A stretch of DNA of 64,000 nucleotides, from assembly GCF_900188245.1 (NCBI RefSeq), contig NZ_FZOK01000012.1, positions 1-64,000 on the forward strand, read 5' to 3'. This DNA comes from Belliella buryatensis. Its GTDB lineage: Bacteria > Bacteroidota > Bacteroidia > Cytophagales > Cyclobacteriaceae. Of this stretch, positions 55,309 to 63,215 are shown in pieces. Under the pieces are notes generated by a model. The model was given only the letters and a program-made list of their open reading frames with translations, was not told where the DNA came from and ran no database searches. Positions within the stretch are counted from its first letter, which is position 1, and the number at the start of each line of letters is the position of its first letter. The position numbers and the translations under genes were made by a program.

Positions 55309-55575
55309 AAGATGGCTATTGCTAATTTGACGGCAAGTTACAAATAATTTTAAAGGGGATCGGTTGGGAAAATTATTTTTCAAAAGATTATTTGGGAAAT
55401 TAAACCTTATTTTCCATTGGTAAAAAATCATCTTTAGAAATTGAACAGGTATACAAAAAAATATTATTTACTTATTAAAAGATTTTTTTACATAATTTAT
55501 ATCAATTACTTTGTTTGTTTAGTTTTTTTTTAGAATTGAAAACTAATATAATTTCAATAACTAAATATTTTAACC
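55309..55575. promoter_or_regulatory. A+T-rich divergent promoter region
   Basis: 267 bases between the cystathionine beta-synthase-like gene (minus) and the small exported peptide gene (plus). The right half is very A+T rich, with ttactttgtttgttt at about 55506, a partial match to Bacteroidota promoter boxes. No gene or repeat seen. Confidence 0.3.
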
Positions 55576-55899
55576 ATGAAAAAACAAAGTTTATTCAATC
55601 GTGCTGTGAAAATCGCAGCTGTAAGCATGCTTACTTTTGGTCTGTTTTTCAATATTGGAATTGATCTCGAATCTGGAAAATATGGGATTCCTGCATTGAA
55701 ATCAATTACTTTTGGGAATGTTGTATTTGCGCAAGATGGAGTAGATGCACCCGAACTTGATGGTGGACTCAAACCTGCACATGGATGCAATTACACAGGT
55801 AACATTAATGATTACTGTTTTTACTTGGTGTACATCATTTATAATTGTAGAGAAAAATCAGTTATAGATCAAACTCCAACAGATTGCGGGTATAATTAA
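55576..55899 (+). CDS. Small exported Cys-containing peptide (NVEALA-like precursor)
   Basis: 107 residues. A basic start and hydrophobic stretch (about 12-29) form a signal or leader; a segment ending ITFGNVVFAQDG (about 44-55) resembles the NVEALA-type leader end of short Bacteroidota exported peptides. The C-terminal part (56-107) has a LDGGL motif and four cysteines at 71, 81, 91 and 104 with almost even spacing, aromatic between them. No catalytic motif. A 13-bp hairpin directly after the gene separates it from a propeller-like lipoprotein gene and a CxxC lipoprotein gene. A disulfide-bonded secreted peptide is a reasonable guess, not shown. Confidence 0.7.
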   Translation: MKKQSLFNRAVKIAAVSMLTFGLFFNIGIDLESGKYGIPALKSITFGNVVFAQDGVDAPELDGGLKPAHGCNYTGNINDYCFYLVYIIYNCREKSVIDQTPTDCGYN

Positions 55900-55906
55900 T
55901 TTAAAA

Positions 55907-55944
55907 AAATTTAAGGTGACAAATTATCACCTTAAATTTTTGTG
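55907..55944 (+). terminator. Intra-operon hairpin after the small peptide gene
   Basis: Perfect 13-bp arms aaatttaaggtga (55907-55919) and tcaccttaaattt (55927-55939) with a 7-base loop, followed by a few T. It begins 7 bases past the stop and 36 bases before the next gene, so it may end most transcripts there and let a fraction continue. Confidence 0.75.
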
Positions 55945-55979
55945 TTTAACAATAATTTTTAAAAAAATTAAAATAAATC

Positions 55980-57023
55980 ATGAAATATAAACATATCTAT
56001 ATACATATACCCTTGATTATCTTTGGATGCAGAAATCCAGAGACTCCACAAACAATTTCAATTAACGAAAACACAAAAATATCTAAAGAATTACCATTTG
56101 TTGAAGATAAAAAGTTTAATCAACTTTTCGAATATGTCGGTGGTACACCTTATGAATTTTTTGAAGTTGACACCGGAATGTACATTTTTGATATAAAAGC
56201 GAAAGAAAATAAAATCATTCATTTTTTTAGTTTTAATGAAAAGGAAATAATTAAAAGTATGATTAACAAAGGAAATGGTTTATATGAATCTTTTTCGCCT
56301 AAAATCACAAACATTAAAAATGAAATCATGACAATTCATGATTTTTCAATGAAGAAAATCATAGAGTTAAAATTAAATTCAGATGAATCAGTTCGCGAAA
56401 TAAAATTACCTAATTACTTTAATGAAGTAAAAATCATAAATAAATCTTCTTTAATCGGAAATGGCTCTTTAAATTCTAATAAAAAATTTCAAATAATCAA
56501 TTTATCAAATGGTGAAATCAGGGAAGAATTTGGAGACTACTTGAATATCCCAGAAAATCTAAATACCGAAACACTTAAACGATTCTTTCAATTCACTTCA
56601 ACAACAAACCCCGATGGATCAAAAGTTGCATCGGGGTACAGATGGCATGATCAAATTGAAATTTTCAACTTGGAAAGTAAAAAAAGTTTTGCAATCAAAT
56701 TGCCAACTCTTATAAATAATCTCTTTGCACTACAAATAGATGCTTCTGGCAGATATTCCCTTGAGAGAGGTGGTGAAATCCAACATTGCTTTATGAACAT
56801 TTCCTCTACTGAAAAATATATCTATGGATTGTTCTCAGGAAAAAAAGATTTTGAAGAAAATGCTTTTTTTGGAAGACATGTATATGTTTATGACTGGGAA
56901 GGTAATCCTATCAAACAAATCAATCTTGATAGAGATGTGATGACCATTTCTGTTTCACCCGATGATAAAAGACTTTATGCTTTTGATATAGATACAAGTG
57001 AGGTTTTATTTATCGATTTATGA
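55980..57023 (+). CDS. Propeller-like lipoprotein (BF3164/TolB-like type)
   Basis: 347 residues. Lipoprotein signal with Cys17 in PLIIFGC. The rest shows repeated beta-strand blocks spaced like the blades of a six-bladed propeller, with YVYDWEGNPIKQINLDRD and ISVSPDDKRLYAFDIDTSEV at the end, as in BF3164-type TolB-like lipoproteins of Bacteroidota. Likely exported to the outer side of the inner or outer membrane. Its stop overlaps the next start by four bases. Function unknown; such genes often sit next to short exported peptides. Confidence 0.8.
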   Translation: MKYKHIYIHIPLIIFGCRNPETPQTISINENTKISKELPFVEDKKFNQLFEYVGGTPYEFFEVDTGMYIFDIKAKENKIIHFFSFNEKEIIKSMINKGNGLYESFSPKITNIKNEIMTIHDFSMKKIIELKLNSDESVREIKLPNYFNEVKIINKSSLIGNGSLNSNKKFQIINLSNGEIREEFGDYLNIPENLNTETLKRFFQFTSTTNPDGSKVASGYRWHDQIEIFNLESKKSFAIKLPTLINNLFALQIDASGRYSLERGGEIQHCFMNISSTEKYIYGLFSGKKDFEENAFFGRHVYVYDWEGNPIKQINLDRDVMTISVSPDDKRLYAFDIDTSEVLFIDL

Positions 57024-57565
57024 AAACTAGTTTGAAAATCACCCCTTTCATCATTATAGTTTTAGCATTCTCGTTTTGTAATACTAAAAACAATACAGAA
57101 AATGTAGTAAGGAATGGGGAGAGTTTGGCAAATACTGTCCTTACTCTTCCTGATTCCTTAACGCTCTACAAATCAGAGTTCAGCGAAGTTCCAAGAACTG
57201 TCGCAATCAATTCAACTTCCGTTGTTGTGTTCATCAATGTGTCTTGTGTAACTTGCATAGATGAGCTTGATTATTGGCTGGAAAATTCAGCAAAACTTCA
57301 AGAAAAAAACATTCCAATGATCTTTATTTTAAGAGCGAGTGATGATTTTTATTTCTTTAAATTCCTCATAGAAAATGAAAATAAAGAACTTCCAGAAGGA
57401 AGTTTTTACTTAGATATCAAGGATGAGTTTAGGGTCTTGAATGAAAAATTATTGACCCATGAAGTGAATACCTTCTTGATTGATCAAGGGTTAAAAGTTA
57501 TCAAATCAGGTAATCCCATTAAAAGTTCCTCCTTCGCTAAAGACCTTTTTGAATGGGAATTTTAA
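57020..57565 (+). CDS. Thioredoxin-like lipoprotein with CVTC motif
   Basis: 181 residues. Lipobox LAFSFC with Cys20. A thioredoxin-like fold is suggested by SVVVFINVSCVTCIDEL (Cys76 and Cys79, position of the redox motif CxxC), a central FILRASDDF strand, and NTFLIDQGLKVI before a last strand. It starts within the end of the propeller-lipoprotein gene (ATGA), so both are translated together. A role in forming or reducing disulfides of the neighbouring four-Cys peptide is an inference. Confidence 0.8.
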   Translation: MKTSLKITPFIIIVLAFSFCNTKNNTENVVRNGESLANTVLTLPDSLTLYKSEFSEVPRTVAINSTSVVVFINVSCVTCIDELDYWLENSAKLQEKNIPMIFILRASDDFYFFKFLIENENKELPEGSFYLDIKDEFRVLNEKLLTHEVNTFLIDQGLKVIKSGNPIKSSSFAKDLFEWEF

Positions 57566-57650
57566 AGCCTACATTCGAATGAAAAAGCGCATTGGTACAT
57601 TCTAATTTTATATTTAGCTTCTTTATTCTTTATAGACACTAGATCAAACA

Positions 57651-57680
57651 TGTGTATATTTTTTCGTATTTTTGTGTATA
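57651..57680 (+). promoter_or_regulatory. Promoter and possible operator of vapBC
   Basis: TATTTTTG at 57667-57674 fits TAnnTTTG, 20 bases before the start of the antitoxin gene. Direct repeats tgtgtata at 57651-57658 and 57673-57680 are 22 bases apart, about two helical turns, and flank the element; they could bind the antitoxin for autorepression. Confidence 0.45.
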
Positions 57681-57693
57681 AAAAAGTGAAGTT

Positions 57694-57885
57694 ATGAGAA
57701 CCAATATAGAAATAGATCAAAAAGTCATTGATGAGATTTTAGAAAAAACTAATATCAAAACAAAGCGTGAGGCAGTTGATTTAGCATTGAAGGAATTTCT
57801 CCGAATGATTAAGTTGAAAGAACTGTCTGAATTGGCTGGTAAAGTCAATTGGTCTGGAGATTTAGATGCCATGAGGACTGACTGA
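57694..57885 (+). CDS. vapB: VapB-type antitoxin
   Basis: 63 residues. A ribbon-helix-helix-like N terminus (MRTNIEIDQKVIDEILEKTN), then the TKREAVDLALKEFL helix, and a C-terminal toxin-binding tail with GKVNWSGDLDAMR, the typical end of this VapB class. It should neutralise the PIN toxin encoded one base downstream and repress the operon. Confidence 0.9.
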   Translation: MRTNIEIDQKVIDEILEKTNIKTKREAVDLALKEFLRMIKLKELSELAGKVNWSGDLDAMRTD

Positions 57886-57886
57886 A

Positions 57887-58291
57887 ATGGACAATGTATT
57901 GATAGATACAAGTGTATGGATTAATTTTTTTGGAGGAAAAGACCAAAAGATTACCAGTGCTGTTCAAGAATTATTGCACAAGGATCAAGTGATAATTTGC
58001 CCTCCTGTCTACCAAGAGATTTTACAGGGAATCAAGTATCCCAAAGAGTTTTTAGACATGAAGGATAAGTTAAATGCATTAAGACAAATCCACGCCGATC
58101 CTTTTGAGGCTGCTGAAGGTGCAGCTAAGATATATGCTGTATTAAGGTCAAAAGGTGTTACAATAAGAAAGAGTTATGATTGTCTTATCGCTTGGTATGC
58201 CATTACAACTAACTCTATTCTATTTCATTTAGACAGGGATTTTATTTCAATTTCCAAGCACTTTAAATTTGAATGCTTTCAGATAAATTAA
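57887..58291 (+). CDS. vapC: VapC-type PIN-domain ribonuclease toxin
   Basis: 134 residues. Four acidic residues of the PIN active site are present: Asp7 in LIDTSVWI, Glu44 in YQEIL, Asp98 in KSYDCLIAWYA and Asp116/Asp118 in LDRDF. It cleaves RNA, usually a specific tRNA or rRNA site, when free of VapB. One base separates it from vapB. Confidence 0.92.
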   Translation: MDNVLIDTSVWINFFGGKDQKITSAVQELLHKDQVIICPPVYQEILQGIKYPKEFLDMKDKLNALRQIHADPFEAAEGAAKIYAVLRSKGVTIRKSYDCLIAWYAITTNSILFHLDRDFISISKHFKFECFQIN

Positions 58292-58349
58292 GTTAATTTG
58301 AGTTGCATTTATTAAAAAAGAGAAGTTTTTTCCAATTTCGCATACTTAT

Positions 58350-60014
58350 TTACCCCTCCTGCTCCTTAAACTCAATCTTGCTGATCAAATCCATGGCCAC
58401 ATGGAGCATCACGCCTGTGACTAGCAGCATCCCTACGCATATCCCAATCATGCCATAAGCAAACTGCTTGCTGATGATAAAGACAAACAGACCGCTTCCT
58501 ATAGCTGGTAAGAAACCAAACAGCAATACGCCTATTGTCATCACCGGTTTGATCAATTTCCTGTCCCAACCTTCTTCAAAACCCACATTGGTCACCGTAG
58601 TCATCGCAAATCCCGACAAATAAAACATCAGCATCGCCAATACAAATGCAGGAATCAGCAAAAGACTCAATTTGGCGATCAATACGGTAGGCACGATCAG
58701 GATCGAAGAGAAAATCAAGGTTTGCATCAGGTCCAAGCGAATCAGGTTCCAAAATTTTGCCCCCCATGATGCCGGTATGAGGATAAAATAGGGCTTCTTC
58801 AAATCTCCCACATTGTTTCGCCCCATTCCAGCGATCCAATAAATAAATATCAAAATCAATAGATAGAAATAGATTACATGGTGGGAAAACCAATCAAACC
58901 TAGATAAGGCTGCAAACAAGATCCCCAGTCCAGCAAAACCTAATCCATACAAACCAAAGAAAGGGTGGAAATCCTGCCTTGAGCTATGGACATAATTTCT
59001 CCAATACAAGGCCTTTGCCCCAAATCCAAAATTGGGAATATCCAGCTGCTTTTTGGCATTGAGGCTCATGGCAGATTCTGAAGCTTCTTTTTTGCCTTTT
59101 ACTTTTTCCTTTGCCTCTTCATTGGATTTGGTCGACTCCAGCACATCTTCATAATAGTAACCCGCATGCTGCAAAACAGCCTGTAAGATCATGAAAAACG
59201 TCAGCAAGTACACCAATGAAAAACCGCCCACCAACCAAAGATTCTCATGGGAAGGGTACAGTATAATCGCCCTGCTCCAGCCTACCAATGGAAAGAAATC
59301 AAACCAAGGAGAGCTCAGCCAAGCAAACATCCCATGCCAAAACTTATCTGCCATCACACCGGGTATCACGATCATCAGCAACAATATCACTCCAAATCCA
59401 AATACACCTCTCTTGATATGCTCCATGATGCCATACTTGGTGTGCAAAGTATAGATCAGAAACTTGATCGGGAAAAGGATGAAAACAAAAAATGCCAATC
59501 CCAGACCCATCACAACCACTTGCATCACTTCCAAACCCAACTGCTCTACTACTTGTGCACTTGCATAGAGCATAAATAAAATACTCCCTCCCAATATCGG
59601 CAAGATTGATCTGATCAGGTAGTAAACCAATATACTGGATGGTGCCACTGGAGCAGTAAAAAGCATATTGACATCCGCCATGGAAAAGAAGCTGATATTC
59701 TTCTTAGTCGCTCTAAACAACTGAAACAGTAAGACACCGAAAGCTAATAAGGTAAGTCCTCCTATGATCGCCAGTTTGGCATATAGCTTGGCATCTGGAA
59801 TGGCATCCATGGCACTTGCTGCCTCTTGAAGCTGTTCCAAATCCACATCTTGTATGGAGGCTGAAGATCTTTTGGCCCTTCTGAAATAGAAAAAACTAAA
59901 ATACCCTACCACAAATAAATAGGGCAATAACCTTAAGGGATTCTTAAGGATAAGCTTGATATTATTGATCAGGATAAAAAGATCTTTCCTGAGTAGCAGC
60001 TTGAACTCATTCAT
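58350..60014 (-). CDS. ABC-2 type permease, putative exporter membrane subunit
   Basis: 554 residues with about ten to twelve hydrophobic helices, in a layout with an N-terminal block (about 35-280), a charged cytoplasmic loop (about 290-320, EEAKEKVKGKKEASES), and a C-terminal block. No peptidase domain is present, unlike 19814-23395. Its start overlaps the end of the upstream ATPase gene by eight bases, so it is the membrane half of that transporter. Substrate unknown. Confidence 0.87.
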   Translation of the reverse strand: MNEFKLLLRKDLFILINNIKLILKNPLRLLPYLFVVGYFSFFYFRRAKRSSASIQDVDLEQLQEAASAMDAIPDAKLYAKLAIIGGLTLLAFGVLLFQLFRATKKNISFFSMADVNMLFTAPVAPSSILVYYLIRSILPILGGSILFMLYASAQVVEQLGLEVMQVVVMGLGLAFFVFILFPIKFLIYTLHTKYGIMEHIKRGVFGFGVILLLMIVIPGVMADKFWHGMFAWLSSPWFDFFPLVGWSRAIILYPSHENLWLVGGFSLVYLLTFFMILQAVLQHAGYYYEDVLESTKSNEEAKEKVKGKKEASESAMSLNAKKQLDIPNFGFGAKALYWRNYVHSSRQDFHPFFGLYGLGFAGLGILFAALSRFDWFSHHVIYFYLLILIFIYWIAGMGRNNVGDLKKPYFILIPASWGAKFWNLIRLDLMQTLIFSSILIVPTVLIAKLSLLLIPAFVLAMLMFYLSGFAMTTVTNVGFEEGWDRKLIKPVMTIGVLLFGFLPAIGSGLFVFIISKQFAYGMIGICVGMLLVTGVMLHVAMDLISKIEFKEQEG

Positions 60015-60720
60015 CCTTTGTCAATTCTAAAAACAAATCCTCTAAACTATAACCTGCTTCTACCATCTGACGCTTGAGGTTCTCCAAAGTATCATTGCCG
60101 ACGATGTTGCCATCTTTCATGATCATTATACGATCAGCGATGCTTTCCACTGAATCGATCAAGTGAGTACTGACCAATATGGTTTTGCCTTGCGCCTTGA
60201 GGTCTTTGAAGATTTTCTTGGTATTTCTGATTGCTTTGGGATCTAAACCAATCATGGGTTCATCAAAAAACAGCAACTGTGGATCTGGCAGCAGTGCACA
60301 GCAGATTGAAACCTTCTGTCGCATCCCTTTGGAAAGGTCTCTACCCAATTTGTCCTTTTTATCATTGAGGTCATAGTATTCAAAAAGCTCTTCCGACTTC
60401 TGCTTCCAATCCGGCACTGCATAGGCCTGGGCAATAAACTGCATGTGTTCCTGGACGGTCAATAAGTCATAGACGCTGGGTGTCTCTGGGATATAGGAAA
60501 AATATCGCTTGGCAGCCACACTTAAGTGATCATGCCCACCAATATAAATTTCCCCGGCAGTTTTCCTCAAAAGCCCTACAATACACTTCATTGTGGTACT
60601 TTTTCCCGCACCATTCGGACCGAGCAAACCTACTACTTCTCCACCTTGGAGAGAAAACGAGATGTCATTGACAGCGTTTTGCTTGCCATACTTCTTGACT
60701 AAGCCAATTACTTCCAGCAT
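60007..60720 (-). CDS. ABC transporter ATP-binding protein
   Basis: 237 residues. Walker A GPNGAGKST (about 34-42), Q-loop region YIPETPSVYD, ABC signature LSKGMRQKVSI (Lys in place of the second Gly), Walker B LLFFDEPMIGLD and the switch His in LVSTHLIDSVE. With the overlapping permease it makes a two-gene exporter. Confidence 0.93.
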   Translation of the reverse strand: MLEVIGLVKKYGKQNAVNDISFSLQGGEVVGLLGPNGAGKSTTMKCIVGLLRKTAGEIYIGGHDHLSVAAKRYFSYIPETPSVYDLLTVQEHMQFIAQAYAVPDWKQKSEELFEYYDLNDKKDKLGRDLSKGMRQKVSICCALLPDPQLLFFDEPMIGLDPKAIRNTKKIFKDLKAQGKTILVSTHLIDSVESIADRIMIMKDGNIVGNDTLENLKRQMVEAGYSLEDLFLELTKDE

Positions 60721-60766
60721 TTTTCATGTTTATTTCTGGCAAGATAATCAATAGAACTAAAAATCC

Positions 60767-61369
60767 TCAAAAAACTATACCCCAACGAAGGGAAAGACTC
60801 TTGAAAATGTAACTTTCTTCTAAGACACTTTCAAATCCTGGGCGCACTCCTTCAATGGGCGCACTTCCTGCTAAACGGAAGCCTTCAAAAAATGAAGCAT
60901 GTTGTTGCCTGAAACCAAGCATCCAAGTATAGCTATACCGACCTTTTTTAGACTTTTTCCTGATACCTATTCCTGGCGCAACCATCGCTCCTCCCTCGTT
61001 CCAAGCCTCTCTGTTCCCATCTATCTCGCGCTTTTCGAGGAAAGCAGAGCCATAACCTAGATCCAATGCCAGCTGAATACTGTACTTTTTGTCAGGATTG
61101 AGCTCGTGTCTCCATCCAGCCCCTAGCGGCATCAGCTTCATACCGGGGTATGTATCAAAACCAAGAAAAAAACCTACTTGATTGTGCTGGTCTAATTGCA
61201 CACCATGAAAACTCTGAAATGAAAAATTGATGCGATCAGACTTGTTGACATTCCCAATAAGTGCGCCTATCTCAGCATGATGAATATAAGAGCCAATCTC
61301 CCTTTGAGAAAAGGAAAATTGGCTCGAAATGAAAAATAGAACAAACAGAAGAAAAGTAGATTTCATCAA
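60767..61369 (-). CDS. Putative outer-membrane beta-barrel protein
   Basis: 200 residues with a signal peptide (cleavage near FSFSQ at about 21). The mature part alternates polar and aromatic residues with strand-like segments (NQVGFFLGFDTYPG, YSIQLALDLGYGSAF, YSYTWMLGFRQQHASFF) and ends in a terminal Phe (LRWGIVF). No family recognised. Its start overlaps the stop of the LVIVD-repeat gene by four bases, so they belong together. Confidence 0.75.
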   Translation of the reverse strand: MMKSTFLLFVLFFISSQFSFSQREIGSYIHHAEIGALIGNVNKSDRINFSFQSFHGVQLDQHNQVGFFLGFDTYPGMKLMPLGAGWRHELNPDKKYSIQLALDLGYGSAFLEKREIDGNREAWNEGGAMVAPGIGIRKKSKKGRYSYTWMLGFRQQHASFFEGFRLAGSAPIEGVRPGFESVLEESYIFKSLSLRWGIVF

Positions 61370-62646
61370 ACGACGATTGGATTTTTTACATCGATACAGC
61401 TCAACTGTACAAGCTTTTCGGGATTGGAATAGTCAAACTGACAAACCCCATCAGGTCCGATAACTATCAGGGATTTTGGCCCAGGAATGATATCTACTGA
61501 CTTCAAAGAGCGAAGATGCTCGATCTGATTTTGGGAAATATTCATAATATCAGCAGCATTAAAACTCTTTAACCCATGTTTTCCCTCAGCGATATAGAGG
61601 TAATCTCCAGCTAGTGCAAGCCCATGCGGATTCTGCATAGGATAGGTTTTGAGTAATTTGGGTTCATACAAGTTTTCAATATTGAGCACATGCAATTCAT
61701 CTACTCCAAACCTACAATTGACGCCTGTTCTCAAAGTGACAAAGGCATGGGTTTCATTGACCACTACTGGATCGCAGGCTGTGACGTGTTGGTAGACCGA
61801 CATTTTGCTTGGAGATGCTGGCTCTGTTGCATCATAGATATGCATCCCCGTATTGGAGCCTATGAAAAGTCGATTTTGAAAAGGAAAAATTGTTTCTATC
61901 CCCCAGCCTAAATTGATGGTACTAAGAAAATCAGGTTCCTCCTTAGTACTCACATCAAAAACACGCAGTGAATAATCATCCACTGCATATAAGTGCGCAT
62001 TCATCAAGGTAAATCTAGCCATAGAGCCACCTTGTCCATAACTCTCTCCACCTGCGCGAGAAGCATCACTACTGAAGGCAAGCATTCCTCCACGATTCCA
62101 GAATACATTACCTCCCCACCAGCCACGCATAAAGTTTGACTCAGCAGTCAAAACCGTATCCTTCATGGTCATGAAAGTACCTGACGCCTGATTGGTATAC
62201 ATACTGAGAAAAACATCCTCTACCCTCTTGATTTGCTGAATATTTCTAGGATCAGAAATATCAAATACCAATAAATCCAAGTAATTATCCGCATAGAGCA
62301 TGTTGGCATTGACAGCCATGTCTACGTTCCCTGGAACCTTGATAAAATTGATATTGATCGGATTTGATGGGTTGGAATTGTCCAGGATGTGGATTCCTTT
62401 TTGGGGTTCATTGATCAATAGAAAATCACCATAGATGTATATTTTGCCGGGGTTTTCCAATTGCTTGCCCGGCTCTATGATTGCTTCATTGGTTCTGAAA
62501 TCACTCATCTGCATGTACACGGGCACCATGGCTCTGTAAGTGTAAGTGCTTGAAACCTGATCTTCGCAGGAAGAAAAAGTAAACAATAATGCCAGCGAAA
62601 AAATATATGCAGGCCAGTTAGCGAGTAGTTGGTTGATCTTTTTCAT
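61366..62646 (-). CDS. LVIVD-repeat (propeller-like) lipoprotein
   Basis: 426 residues from the ATG at 62646, which gives a clean lipoprotein signal with FTFSSC; an ATG at 62700 would add 18 odd residues. Repeats of about 40 residues with the LVIVD-type pattern are visible, for example KGIHILDNSNPSNPININF, LLVFDISDPRNIQQI and HVLNIENLYEPKLL. The fold is a beta-propeller at the cell surface. Binding partner unknown. Co-translated with the barrel gene downstream. Confidence 0.85.
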   Translation of the reverse strand: MKKINQLLANWPAYIFSLALLFTFSSCEDQVSSTYTYRAMVPVYMQMSDFRTNEAIIEPGKQLENPGKIYIYGDFLLINEPQKGIHILDNSNPSNPININFIKVPGNVDMAVNANMLYADNYLDLLVFDISDPRNIQQIKRVEDVFLSMYTNQASGTFMTMKDTVLTAESNFMRGWWGGNVFWNRGGMLAFSSDASRAGGESYGQGGSMARFTLMNAHLYAVDDYSLRVFDVSTKEEPDFLSTINLGWGIETIFPFQNRLFIGSNTGMHIYDATEPASPSKMSVYQHVTACDPVVVNETHAFVTLRTGVNCRFGVDELHVLNIENLYEPKLLKTYPMQNPHGLALAGDYLYIAEGKHGLKSFNAADIMNISQNQIEHLRSLKSVDIIPGPKSLIVIGPDGVCQFDYSNPEKLVQLSCIDVKNPIVV

Positions 62647-62750
62647 AAGCATGTGGTTTGGTAAAAATGATTCAAAGACGCATTTATTTTTGCAATACAA
62701 ACCTAGGACGCAAACGACATATCAAACGCTACAAAGCATTGCAACTTTTT

Positions 62751-63170
62751 TTAATTTTCTAATCTTGCCGTCATTTTTCTATTGAAATTTTCGAATAGAC
62801 TTATAAAATCTTTTAGTATCCTGCTGACCAATTCGTTCTGAGCACTTTCCGGATAGATAGGGTTATACTTGATTCTCAAAATGATCATATCCATCCAACC
62901 TTTTCCATCGTCGATCAGGTCTTCATTGAAAGCTTCTACAGTGATATCTCGTGATCCAGAAAAGGTCCCTTGATGCTTCTGTTGTCTAAAAAACTCTGTA
63001 ATTGTCTTCAACGCCAATTCATGTGCCAGCTCAAAGCTTCTCACAAGCTGAGCTTCTGTCCTGGCATCCAAACCCTTAGATTTTCCACTTTGAACAAACA
63101 GCTTCAATTGCTCCAAAGCATCTTGAAAGTCAAGCAAGCACTTTTCACATGTTAGCGTTGGTGATTTCAT
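62751..63170 (-). CDS. HI0074-type nucleotidyltransferase-substrate-binding (HEPN-related) protein
   Basis: 139 residues, all helical. Blocks typical of the group: FQDALEQLKLF, RSFELAHELALKTITEFF (the basic/acidic helix pair) and GSRDITVEAF. In most genomes such a gene is next to a MNT-type nucleotidyltransferase gene, forming a toxin-antitoxin-like pair; no such gene is adjacent here. A cysteine pair TCEKC lies near residue 10 and is not typical. The gene is flanked by the LVIVD gene and the protease gene on the same strand. Confidence 0.8.
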   Translation of the reverse strand: MKSPTLTCEKCLLDFQDALEQLKLFVQSGKSKGLDARTEAQLVRSFELAHELALKTITEFFRQQKHQGTFSGSRDITVEAFNEDLIDDGKGWMDMIILRIKYNPIYPESAQNELVSRILKDFISLFENFNRKMTARLEN

Positions 63171-63215
63171 AGGTTTTTCTTTCTGTTCAATTTACGATAA
63201 TTTAATGGTAATCCA

